The position numbers and the translations under genes were made by a program. 35,041 nucleotides of DNA, taken from the NCBI GenBank assembly GCA_018674495.1, contig JABHAA010000110.1:1-35041 (forward strand). The letters are read 5' to 3'. Below, piece after piece: positions 7,435 to 14,806 of this stretch (the first letter of the stretch is position 1; each line of letters begins with the position of its first letter). The DNA comes from Rhodospirillaceae bacterium (GTDB lineage Bacteria; Pseudomonadota; Alphaproteobacteria; Rhodospirillales; UBA2165). The notes beneath the pieces are model-generated. The model saw nothing but the letters and a program-made list of their open reading frames with translations, searched no databases and was not told the DNA's origin.

Positions 7435-8835
7435 ATGAGTGACAAGAGCTTGGAAGACGTACTGGACTCCCGGGGCAATCCTGTGGAGATGCTGCGCAAT
7501 TCGCAAATCGGCGCCTATATCTATCCGGTGGTGCCGCCCGAATATACCAACTGGCGCGATGAACAACGGGCTTGGCGCGAAACGGCGGTGCTCTTTGATC
7601 AAAGCCATCACATGGCGGAATATATGGTTGAAGGCCCGGACGCCAAGGCCATGCTTTCTTCGCTCGCCATCAACAGCTTCGAAAATTTCCCGGTCGATAA
7701 GGCCAAGCATTTCGTTCCCTGCAGCCATGACGGCGGCGTCATTGGCGATGTGATCGTTTTTCATCTGGAAGAGAACAAATATAACCTGGTCGGACGTGCG
7801 CCGACGGTGAACTGGTTGGAATTCCACGCCGAAACCGGCGATTGGGATATCGAGACCGCGCGCGATGACCGCTCGCCAGGCTTCACCGGCGGCAAACCCG
7901 TCGTCCGGCGCCATTACCGGTATCAAGTGCAAGGGCCGAACGCGACCCAGATCCTCGAAAAACTCAATGGCGGGCCGATCCCGGAAGTCAAATTCTTCAA
8001 TGTCGGACGCATGACCGTTGCCGGGCGCGAAGTTCCCGCCCTTCGTCACGGCATGTCCGGCGTGCCGGGGCTGGAAATTTGGGGACCCTACGAGCAAGGC
8101 GAAGAAGTGCGCGCCGCGATTGTCGAGGCCGGCAAGGACTTCGGCATGCGCCAGGTGGGCGCCCGCGCCTATGCCACCAACACATTGGAATCGGGTTGGA
8201 TCCCCTCGCCTCTCCCGGCCATCTATACCGGCGACGAAATGAAATCCTTCCGCGAATGGCTCCCAGCCGGGGGCTATGAGGCAACCGGCTCCATCGGCGG
8301 CAGTTATGTTTCGGACAATATTGAAGATTATTATCTGAACCCATACGAGCTTGGCTACGGCTTCTATGTGAAGTTCGACCACGACTTCATTGGCCGCGAA
8401 GCCTTGGAGAAAATCGCCGACACGCCGCAGCGCAAAAAAGTGACGTTCGAGTGGAACCCCGATGATGTCGCCAGGATCTCACGCTCGATGCTCGACCCCG
8501 ACGGCGAGAACTTCAAAACCATCGATCTGCCGCTCTCGAACTATGCATCGTCTTCGTATGATACGGTGATGAAGGACGGCAACATGGTCGGCTTCTCCAT
8601 GTTCTGCGGCTATTCCTACAACGAGCGCTGCATGCTGTCTCTGGGGGTTGTCGATGCGGATGTTCAAGTGGGCGATGATCTGACGCTGGTCTGGGGCGAA
8701 GCGGATGGCGGCACGGCCAAAACCACCGTTGAGCCGCACAAACAGACCGAGATCCATGTCAAAGTCGCGCCAACCCCCTATTCCCGCGACGCCCGCGAAA
8801 GCTACGCCGGCAAATGGCGCGCCGCCGCTAGTTAG
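7435..8835 (+). CDS. ligM: LigM-like tetrahydrofolate-dependent aromatic O-demethylase
   Basis: 466 residues of the GcvT/aminomethyltransferase fold, in the group of LigM (vanillate/3-O-methylgallate O-demethylase of Sphingobium, about 470 residues). Such enzymes move a methyl group from a methoxylated aromatic acid to tetrahydrofolate in the cytoplasm. Stretches that match LigM as I remember it are EMLRNSQIGAY, LFDQSHHM, DRSPG, LRHGMSG, ESGWIPSPLPAIYTGD, SNIEDYY-like DNIEDYY, VKFDHDFIGREAL and TTVEPHKQ. The start at ATG 7435 has AGAAGGAAA 6 bp upstream. The gene stands alone, converging with the hemerythrin operon 5 bp away. The exact substrate is inferred only from family; related paralogues demethylate other compounds such as DMSP. 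Confidence 0.82.
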   Translation: MSDKSLEDVLDSRGNPVEMLRNSQIGAYIYPVVPPEYTNWRDEQRAWRETAVLFDQSHHMAEYMVEGPDAKAMLSSLAINSFENFPVDKAKHFVPCSHDGGVIGDVIVFHLEENKYNLVGRAPTVNWLEFHAETGDWDIETARDDRSPGFTGGKPVVRRHYRYQVQGPNATQILEKLNGGPIPEVKFFNVGRMTVAGREVPALRHGMSGVPGLEIWGPYEQGEEVRAAIVEAGKDFGMRQVGARAYATNTLESGWIPSPLPAIYTGDEMKSFREWLPAGGYEATGSIGGSYVSDNIEDYYLNPYELGYGFYVKFDHDFIGREALEKIADTPQRKKVTFEWNPDDVARISRSMLDPDGENFKTIDLPLSNYASSSYDTVMKDGNMVGFSMFCGYSYNERCMLSLGVVDADVQVGDDLTLVWGEADGGTAKTTVEPHKQTEIHVKVAPTPYSRDARESYAGKWRAAAS

Positions 8836-8849
8836 GGCGGCTAGCCGGC
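8824..8849. terminator. imperfect inverted repeat between convergent genes
   Basis: GCCGCTAG (8824-8831) and CTAGCCGGC (8841-8849) form a stem with one bulge around a 9-nt loop, overlapping both stop codons of the convergent demethylase and hemerythrin genes. No T-tract follows, so termination is only a guess. Confidence 0.25.
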
Positions 8850-9353
8850 GAGTTGGTGAGCGTCGTAGGCGCGGCAAAGATCCGCGTCGTCGTCATCATC
8901 GATGATCTGCTCCAAAAGCGGCAGAAACCCCATTTCCTCTTTCTGGATGTGGAAGGTCTCCCGCTCGGCCAGATCGAGGCCGAGTTCATAGAACGCTTGC
9001 CAGCTATCGGCGCTAAAACCATCGCTCCTGGCCGCCTTGACCGCTTGCATAAGTTCCGCCGCCATGGGCCGGATGATCTCGTGCTCGCCCAGCAGCATGT
9101 CGATCATGGGGGTTTCACCCATGGCCTCGATACGGGTGAACAAATTTTCTTCCTCGAACGCAAAATGGCTGGTGACTTCGTTTTGCATGGCCACCTGAAG
9201 ATCACTGAGAAGCGAAGATAGGGCCGCTTCGGCCATGTCCGGCGTTGATTTTCGCCCGATCCTGGGCAACGCCGTCTCGATACGCTCCATCAAGCTAATC
9301 GTAATCATGTGGTCATCGTGCAGTTTGTTACAAATATTGAGCATATATTCCAT
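8841..9353 (-). CDS. hemerythrin HHE-domain protein
   Basis: 170 residues, an all-alpha hemerythrin-like domain that binds a non-heme diiron centre. Candidate ligands are His12/His15 in LHDDHM, His63 and Glu67 in HFAFEEENLF, His91 in GEHEII, and His135 and Glu139 in FHIQKEEMGF. Proteins of this type sense or handle O2, NO or iron-sulfur damage. ATG 9353 is chosen over in-frame upstream starts that would overlap the preceding gene, because GAAGGAAC lies about 9 bp upstream and conserved sequence begins there. It is the last gene of the five-gene operon headed by the selenoprotein, 13 bp after the membrane protein. An acidic tail (DDDDDAD, 152-158) follows the domain. Confidence 0.88.
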   Translation of the reverse strand: MEYMLNICNKLHDDHMITISLMERIETALPRIGRKSTPDMAEAALSSLLSDLQVAMQNEVTSHFAFEEENLFTRIEAMGETPMIDMLLGEHEIIRPMAAELMQAVKAARSDGFSADSWQAFYELGLDLAERETFHIQKEEMGFLPLLEQIIDDDDDADLCRAYDAHQLAG

Positions 9354-9366
9354 CAGACTTGTTCCT

Positions 9367-10647
9367 TCAGGTTTGTGCTTGGGCGTTAAGACGCCGGTTG
9401 AGGCCGACGATTTCCACGGTGAACCATAAAAATGCGAGAGCGCCGATCGTGCCGAGCGCGCCGCCCGCCAGAACAAGCAGGCTTTGATCGACGGCGATGC
9501 CGGCTGCAACCAGGACCAGCCCGCTTACATGGCCAGCGGCGTGCAGACGCAAGGTAATTTTTTGGTGGCCCATGTCCGACAATCGGGGCGGCCGTTGGCC
9601 CTGATTATGGGCCTGCATGGAGGTCAGGAACGGCAGCACCCGCCCAAGGATGCCGCCGATAAAGCTCAGGAGCCAGCCGAAGGTCAGAACAAAGGCGAAC
9701 AATGTCGGCATGTTCCAACGGTCCTCGCCGGCCCCGGCCAAGCCGCCGAGGATTATGGCGATCAGCAACAATGCCCAGGCGGCGCGCACCAGAATGAACG
9801 ACAACCCCAAGCGTTTTTTCATACCCGCTTTCAGGGCGCCAAGCATCAACCCGATATGCAGGCCCGCGCCGATCAATCCGAACAAAGCGGCGCCGAGAGC
9901 GAGCGGCATTTCCATGCCATCGCTCAGCATGGCGGCCAGAGCCAGGGCGATACCGGCCAGCACCAGACCCAAAGCCAGGTTGGCGCGCCCCTCTGCCGGC
10001 GCCGGCGAAAGCGCGAACATGGGAACCAGAATATAGGAGAAGCCCATGGCGAAAAGGCCCATGAAGCCAAAGCCTCCGAGGATCGCGTGAGCGGCGGCCA
10101 ATTGCCCGTGGTCTGCACCGTAGATGGGCAGAACCCCGTGGCCCAAATTCAGGATCAAAACGGCGGCGATTGCGCTCAACAGCGCCAATGCGACAAGCGC
10201 CCACCAGCCGTGCCGGACGGTAGCGCGAAGGCCCGGCGCGCGCCTAAGTATGTCGATCAGAACGGCGGACCAGACGCACAATCCAAGAATCACCACAATG
10301 CCGCCAAGGGCCATCAGCGGATGGCTTCCGAGCCCCATGCCGGCGACCAAAATTGCGGTGCCCGGAATATACAGCCAGCTTGCCAGGCACGCCGGAAACA
10401 GGCTGCGCATGGCAACGCCGGTGGCGACGCTCAAAAGCTGCAACGAGGCGCCCATAACGGTCATCGCCAAAACCCCAAGGGTCAGCGCATGCAATGCAGC
10501 CAGTGACGCGCCGGTTCCGCCGGTAAAGCCGGCCACCTCGCCGGGGTCCACCATGAGTAAGGCCCAGCTCACAACTTGAAACAAAGCGGCGCTAAGGAAG
10601 AAGCGCATCGGAATGTGATAGGGCAACAGCCGGCTTTGCGCCCCCAT
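9367..10647 (-). CDS. heme-copper oxidase subunit I-like / NnrS-like membrane protein
   Basis: About 426 residues, with about twelve hydrophobic segments. Segments carry isolated histidines in the pattern of heme-copper oxidase subunit I relatives: LHALTLGVLAMTVMGA, HGQLAAAHAILGGFGF and LHIGLMLG. The full copper-B His set of true oxidases is not apparent, so this is more like the NnrS / oxidase-I-like proteins found near NO-response genes than a working terminal oxidase. ATG 10647 is the first ATG before the first membrane segment. A TTG at 10698 overlapping the previous stop (TTGA) is an alternative; neither has a good Shine-Dalgarno. It lies between the DUF2249 and hemerythrin genes in one operon. 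Confidence 0.72.
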   Translation of the reverse strand: MGAQSRLLPYHIPMRFFLSAALFQVVSWALLMVDPGEVAGFTGGTGASLAALHALTLGVLAMTVMGASLQLLSVATGVAMRSLFPACLASWLYIPGTAILVAGMGLGSHPLMALGGIVVILGLCVWSAVLIDILRRAPGLRATVRHGWWALVALALLSAIAAVLILNLGHGVLPIYGADHGQLAAAHAILGGFGFMGLFAMGFSYILVPMFALSPAPAEGRANLALGLVLAGIALALAAMLSDGMEMPLALGAALFGLIGAGLHIGLMLGALKAGMKKRLGLSFILVRAAWALLLIAIILGGLAGAGEDRWNMPTLFAFVLTFGWLLSFIGGILGRVLPFLTSMQAHNQGQRPPRLSDMGHQKITLRLHAAGHVSGLVLVAAGIAVDQSLLVLAGGALGTIGALAFLWFTVEIVGLNRRLNAQAQT

Positions 10648-10694
10648 CAGGATATCGCCAGGGAAAGCGCGGCTGGGTGAGGCGGGCGGCTCGC

Positions 10695-10952
10695 TCAAAC
10701 GTCTGCCGCTTTTTTCAAGTAAATAACAAACGCCGCTTCGCCGGTGCCAGGATTGTCGGCCCCCTGCACGGTCCAGACCCAACCCATCTCTTGTAAATCC
10801 GGATAGAGAAAGATCGGCTCCCGGTCCATATGGAGGGTAAGCGGCGCATCACTGGCGTTGATTTCCGCCATCACCGCCAACATCGGGGCCGGCGCCTCTA
10901 GCCCCGTCAGGTCCAGATGAACGCCGTCTGCATCGGTCCATCGTTTGCTCAT
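10695..10952 (-). CDS. DUF2249 domain protein
   Basis: 85 residues of the DUF2249 family (TusA/SirA-like small alpha/beta fold). Matching marks are LDLTGLEAPAPM near residues 13-24, the HMDREPIFLYPDL segment (41-53; the family has H-x-R-x-P-x-x-LYP) and a C-terminal strand AAFVIYLKK. The biochemical role is unknown. The family occurs fused or adjacent to hemerythrin domains and denitrification/NO genes, which agrees with its place here. Its ATG overlaps the stop of the preceding flavoprotein gene (ATGA at 10949-10952), a sign of coupled translation. Confidence 0.8.
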   Translation of the reverse strand: MSKRWTDADGVHLDLTGLEAPAPMLAVMAEINASDAPLTLHMDREPIFLYPDLQEMGWVWTVQGADNPGTGEAAFVIYLKKAADV

Positions 10953-11872
10953 TTTGGTCCCAGCCGGCGCAGCGCGGTTGCCGCAGCCTTGGCGCCGTCT
11001 TCGGCGGCGGCGGCGGCGCTGCGGGCCGCGTCCCGGCGGATATCGCCGGCCAGGATGATGCCCGGAACCTCGCTCTCAAAATGTATATCGACGCTGGCAT
11101 AACCGTGATCGTCCAGGGACAGAAGTGCGTCCAGGCAATCGGTGGCGGGCGCAAAACCCACATGCACCAACACCCCATGGGCATCCAAGGTCTGGCGCGC
11201 GCCGCTCGCGGCGTCTTCGATGGTCACGCCGGTGACGCCATCATCGCCAACAATATCAATGGCGCGCCGGCCAAGGCGGATGTCCAGTATTTCATTGCCA
11301 TCGGCGCGTTCTTGAAGTTCCTGGCGCGCGCTGAGCTGGGCTGCGGCTTCGATCACAAACACCTTGGCGGCAAACTTGGCGAGATAGAGCGCCTCGATGA
11401 TGCCCGCATCGCCGCCGCCGCAGACAGCGACCGATTTATCCCGGTAGAGCCCGGCATCGCAGACCGCGCAGTGAATGACGCCTTTGCCTTCGAGGCACGC
11501 TTCGGCGGCCACGCCCAGCGGCTTAGGGATCAATCCGGCGGCCACAATGACGACGCCGGCGGTATAGGCGGCGCCATCGGCGAGGCTGACCGCTTTGGCA
11601 GCGGAATAACTTTCGATCTCGTCCACCCTGCCAATTTCGAGGCGGGCGCCGGCGGCTTCGGCCTGATCCGCCAGCTGGGAGCCTAGCGCCGGACCGGCAA
11701 TGCGCGCGCCGGGGCCGGGGTAATCCTCTGCCCATTCCAGGTTCATGAGCTGTCCGCCGAAGGCTTCTTTTTCGAGCGCCAGAACGCTGCGCCCAGCCTC
11801 GGCGATCCGGCGCGCTGCCGTCAGCCCGGCGGGGCCGCCGCCGATCACGATTGCATCAAAATCCGCCAACAA
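10949..11872 (-). CDS. thioredoxin reductase-like FAD/NAD(P)H disulfide oxidoreductase
   Basis: 307 residues with the thioredoxin reductase layout. The FAD loop is GGGPAG (11-16). The redox pair is Cys135-Ala-Val-Cys138 in HCAVCDA, the NAD(P)H-domain loop GGGDAG (152-157) and the FAD-binding LAGDIRRD (284-291). The active-site Cys pair and following Asp are intact, so disulfide or diselenide/selenenylsulfide reduction is plausible. The start is TTG at 11872 (a second TTG directly follows); no ATG fits before the FAD motif. It begins 6 bp after the stop of the UGSC selenoprotein gene, so the upstream selenoprotein is an obvious candidate substrate; this is an inference. Confidence 0.85.
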   Translation of the reverse strand: MLADFDAIVIGGGPAGLTAARRIAEAGRSVLALEKEAFGGQLMNLEWAEDYPGPGARIAGPALGSQLADQAEAAGARLEIGRVDEIESYSAAKAVSLADGAAYTAGVVIVAAGLIPKPLGVAAEACLEGKGVIHCAVCDAGLYRDKSVAVCGGGDAGIIEALYLAKFAAKVFVIEAAAQLSARQELQERADGNEILDIRLGRRAIDIVGDDGVTGVTIEDAASGARQTLDAHGVLVHVGFAPATDCLDALLSLDDHGYASVDIHFESEVPGIILAGDIRRDAARSAAAAAEDGAKAAATALRRLGPK

Positions 11873-11878
11873 GCACCA

Positions 11879-13543
11879 TCAAATTTTGCCGTATTTCTTG
11901 ACCAGGGCGTTCCAGTTCGCCGGCAGCTCGATTTTTCTTGTGACCCAATCCAAATCATTGATGGCGCCGCCGGTCAACAGACCCATGAACGCGCCCGGCC
12001 CGCCCGCCACCAGAATTTTAATCCAGTCCGGGTAGCGCAGGATGCGTTGGGAATCGTTGGCGTTCAGCGGTATCCACTGGCTATTCTGGCGCCCGGCCAT
12101 GGCCCCCCAATAGGCCGGATGCTTGTAGGCCGGCGCCCGCGCATATTCGGAAATATAGGCCTTGATCTGGTCCTTTTCCCAACCCTCGTCCGCCAGCAGC
12201 TTGGCATTGGCCGGGTTCATGACCACACAAAAAAGGCCCGTCCGTCCCGGAATGACGTTGGATGTAATGGCGTTCAGCACCCCCTTGGCGTTGGTAGCAT
12301 AGGGCCAGACCTGGGAATAGCTGTTGGGAAAGAACACCGAAATTGTGCTTGCCCCCGCATCAAACCCGGCTTCCGTATGCATCGGCTGCCACGGGCTGTC
12401 TTCTTCGTTCTCGGCCATGACGGCGGCGTATTTGCCGGGATTGCCGAGCACGCCCATATCCTCGATACCCTTTTGGGCGCCGCCGATATTGCGGATAACC
12501 AGCAACATCGCCCGCCCGATAGCCGAATTGGCCATATCGCCGGGACTGAGCATGCCCGAGCCGCTATTCAGGTTCAAATCATGGCGGATCGGCCCGTTTA
12601 TGATCCAATGGGGCGCCCAGGATCCGGTGCTTACCGAATGGGTTCCGTAATCCGCCATCGGGTCCAGCATTGCCTCGACCGCCTTGATCAGAACCGGCAT
12701 ATATGTGGGCAAGGCGCCCGCCATGACCGCGTTGACGGCAATCTTCTCCACAGTCGCTTTGCCCCAGCGGGGCGTGATTTTGCCAATCAGATGATCCGGC
12801 GGCAAATCGGTGCCTTCCAGCATTTCGGCCACCGCCGCGTCGGTCGGCGGCAGGATCGGCAATCCATCGGTCCATTTGCGTTTATAGAAGAACCGATTGA
12901 CCTCCTGGATGGTACCGCGAAAGGCGATCTTGTCCGGAGCATCGTCTTCTTCCGGCGTCGGTTTTGCTTCTTCTTCGCTTAAAGGGCGGATCAGCGCATC
13001 GATGATACCGTCCAGCGCCGCCGCGACGCCTTCCTCTATAATCTCAAGCTCGGTGCATTCGACGGGAATAGTTTCGCCGAGAATGCGCACCCCGGGCATA
13101 CCGTTGATCGCTGCCGCCGATTTGGCGTCGCGCATAAAGCCCTCGTTGGAGAGGCCAACGGCAGGAACGTTATGGTCTTCGATCGCAATAGTATCTAACA
13201 CGAGATACTTAGTGCAGGAGCCTCAATCGCCGACCGCGGCAACCGCGGCATCGATGCCCTGGGCCCATTCGGCGAAGCGTTCCTTGTCTTCGGTTTCGGC
13301 GATGTGGGCATTGTGATCGAACAGGAACCACGCGAATTTTAGGCTCGGCTCGCGCGCCTGCAATTGGCGTTCGACCGCTTCCATGATCGGCACTGCGGCC
13401 AGTTTGGAGCGGGTTGCGAACAGACCAATGGTCTTGCCGGCAATCGCGTCAATGCGCGCATTGAGACCGCGCAAACTCACCGGGTCCTGCTCTCCCCAGG
13501 GGTTCTGAACGTCGTAAAGTCCTGTCAGCTTGATGTCATCCAT
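11879..13543 (-). CDS. UGSC-motif selenoprotein (UGA at 13223-13225 read as selenocysteine)
   Basis: Read with the in-frame UGA as Sec, this is one 554-residue protein. ATG 13543 has GGGAAG 8 bp upstream. Residues 1-106 form a small alpha/beta domain (KTIGLFATRSK near 37) ending VAAVGD. Then come Sec107-Gly-Ser-Cys110-Thr, followed without a break by the second half of the same fold (DHNVPAVGLSNEGFMRDA, then GMPGVRILGETIP). This is the signature of UGSC (seleno)proteins, in which Sec or Cys occupies the U site. A large C-terminal domain of unknown function (about 205-554) follows. The 3' part has no Shine-Dalgarno of its own, arguing against two genes. A SECIS-like hairpin lies 13 nt after the UGA. 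Sec107/Cys110 look like a CxxC-type redox pair. It is the first gene of the operon. Confidence 0.87.
13190..13209 (-). promoter_or_regulatory. predicted bacterial SECIS element
   Basis: On the coding (minus) strand AGUAUCU and AGAUACU form a perfect 7-bp stem with the 6-nt loop CGUGUU. The stem begins 13 nt after the UGA. The distance from UGA to the loop and the G within the first two loop bases fit the bacterial SECIS pattern needed for SelB-dependent Sec insertion. The hairpin lies within coding sequence, as bacterial SECIS elements do. Confidence 0.7.
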
Positions 13544-13595
13544 GATGGTGGCTTCCCTTTTTTTCAATTCCCGAGCATGTAAATTCGGACCATAA

Positions 13596-13601
13596 ATTAT
13601 A
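13596..13601 (-). promoter_or_regulatory. candidate -10 hexamer (TATAAT) of the selenoprotein operon
   Basis: A perfect TATAAT on the minus strand, 52 bp upstream of ATG 13543. The position 17 bp further upstream (AGCCGG) does not resemble a -35 box, which fits an activator-dependent promoter. Confidence 0.45.
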
Positions 13602-13652
13602 TCCCATATTGCTTCGCTCCGGCTATCTCTACCGGTTTGAACCCGCCCGGAC

Positions 13653-13668
13653 TTTGACAGGCGTCAAA
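13653..13668. promoter_or_regulatory. Crp/Fnr-family binding site TTTGAC-AGGC-GTCAAA
   Basis: A perfect 6+6 palindrome with a 4-bp spacer, matching the TTGAY-N4-RTCAA pattern bound by Fnr, FixK, Dnr and NnrR proteins. Its centre is 62 bp from the centre of the TATAAT at 13596-13601, which would place it near -71.5, an accepted class I activator position. The only gene it can serve on the minus strand is the selenoprotein operon; no + strand gene follows nearby. Confidence 0.55.
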
Positions 13669-14129
13669 AAGACCACCGATCCTGTCGCCTGTCGTCCACA
13701 TTGCCATACCACCTGTAGTATGGCACGCCCTCATGGGACACACGGGTGCGACATATTTCGACGAAAACGACCATACCGGTTCATTACTATTCCTAACGGT
13801 TCCTTACGGAATGTACCGGTTTTTGAAGCATCGGGCGCGCACCGGCAACGGCCACGATCACAGGGCACGGCCCGGCGTGGGATCAACGTCACATATTCAC
13901 AAATTTCAAGAGCACGAGCGCTCGCATGCGCTGATACTGATATAGTCTGCCGAGCGTTCGGCGCAAGTATTGGGACAAAATAATTTGGTCAGACTCTAAC
14001 TCGTTTCGGGCGCGGGATATGAACCTTTCGTGACAGTAAAATTGTTAATCGCACCGCTTATACTTTAATTATTATACTGTCATGAATTATCGGCCCGCTA
14101 TTTTTTTAAAGAAGTATGCGTGTTACCCC
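13669..14129. other. gene-free stretch upstream of the selenoprotein operon
   Basis: About 460 bp without a convincing gene. It holds a hairpin with 8-bp arms TGCCATAC (13702-13709) and GTATGGCA (13718-13725) around an 8-nt loop, and TTCC-TTAC-GGAA near 13801. Open frames here on the + strand lack a Shine-Dalgarno and recognisable protein sequence. The part near 14030-14115 is AT-rich. Confidence 0.5.
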
Positions 14130-14759
14130 TTAAATTGCCCCTTCTTTCTTGCTGGGAAATGGCACCATGCGCCCCCGTCCCTCGCGTGGCTGGTGTGGCC
14201 TGGGTGGCGGTGAAGAGAGTTCTTCCTCGGCCTGTGCCGAATTGCGTCGTATGACTGCCTGACGTACCAAAGTGGCGCGGGTCTCATGCAAATCGAGAAG
14301 ACCAGCCAACGTATCGAAGGCGCGGAGAATGACAAATACCATCACCGCCGCTGTAAAGCCACTCAGAGAGGCCCTGAGGTCAATGTTATGCGGAATACTT
14401 ACGATGTAAGGCGATGCCGTCTGGATGGTGAAAGGAAGCGTCAACACCAGTTGACTGGAAAGCGCCTTACCTAGAATCAATAGGACAACGGCGAATACCA
14501 CCACTGCGAACAATCCGGTCCATAAATGCAGCTGACGTCGAAGCGCCGCCGTCAAAGTATCGACCTCATCAAGTGTCAAATCATCAACGCGCAAAAAGTT
14601 AATTGTCAACACCATAAGCTGTAACAAAACCGCCGTCAGAATACCCGAAGCGATCAACAATTCGCGGCGCATAACGTCCCAACCGTCGAGAGGCAGCCAC
14701 GCGAATGCAGCAACTCCGGCAACTACCGAAACAACTATTATCAAGATGGCTCGCTTCAT
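14130..14759 (-). CDS. four-TM membrane protein, RexB-like candidate
   Basis: 209 residues. Four hydrophobic helices are predicted at about 4-22, 34-57, 79-100 and 133-155, with a polar Pro/Arg-rich cytoplasmic tail (about 170-209, including PPPRPHQPREGR). No enzyme motif is visible. Its architecture recalls phage lambda RexB (four TM helices; a membrane channel in Rex exclusion), and it follows a RexA-like gene in the same order as in lambda. The resemblance is by topology and weak pattern only. ATG 14759 is the first ATG before helix 1; the Shine-Dalgarno is weak. It begins 47 bp after the upstream gene. Otherwise it is a hypothetical membrane protein. Confidence 0.6.
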   Translation of the reverse strand: MKRAILIIVVSVVAGVAAFAWLPLDGWDVMRRELLIASGILTAVLLQLMVLTINFLRVDDLTLDEVDTLTAALRRQLHLWTGLFAVVVFAVVLLILGKALSSQLVLTLPFTIQTASPYIVSIPHNIDLRASLSGFTAAVMVFVILRAFDTLAGLLDLHETRATLVRQAVIRRNSAQAEEELSSPPPRPHQPREGRGRMVPFPSKKEGAI

Positions 14760-14806
14760 TCTATCCGATCCAGTATTCTAATCTACGCTATTTGCGCGAA
14801 GCATGG

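Noticed and set aside
7408..8382. Long minus-strand open frame (324 codons)
   Set aside because: It is antisense to the LigM-like gene, which has a clear family match and ribosome binding site.
9484..10506. Long + strand open frame (340 codons)
   Set aside because: It is antisense to the oxidase-like membrane protein and its translation is a low-complexity Q/G/H/A-rich shadow of GC-rich codons.
12047..12982. + strand open frame (311 codons)
   Set aside because: It is antisense to the selenoprotein C-terminal domain and has no family features.
11879..13201. A separate 440-residue gene starting at GTG 13201
   Set aside because: It has no Shine-Dalgarno, starts in the middle of a conserved fold and continues the upstream frame across the UGA; it is the 3' part of the selenoprotein gene.
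13223..13567. A separate 114-residue gene, or a pseudogene with a nonsense mutation
   Set aside because: The stop falls exactly on the U of the UGSC motif and is followed by a SECIS-like hairpin; the TTG start at 13567 is also poorer than ATG 13543.
13609..13983. + strand open frame in the gap before the selenoprotein operon
   Set aside because: It has no Shine-Dalgarno and an unlikely protein composition, and it crosses the Crp/Fnr site and a hairpin.
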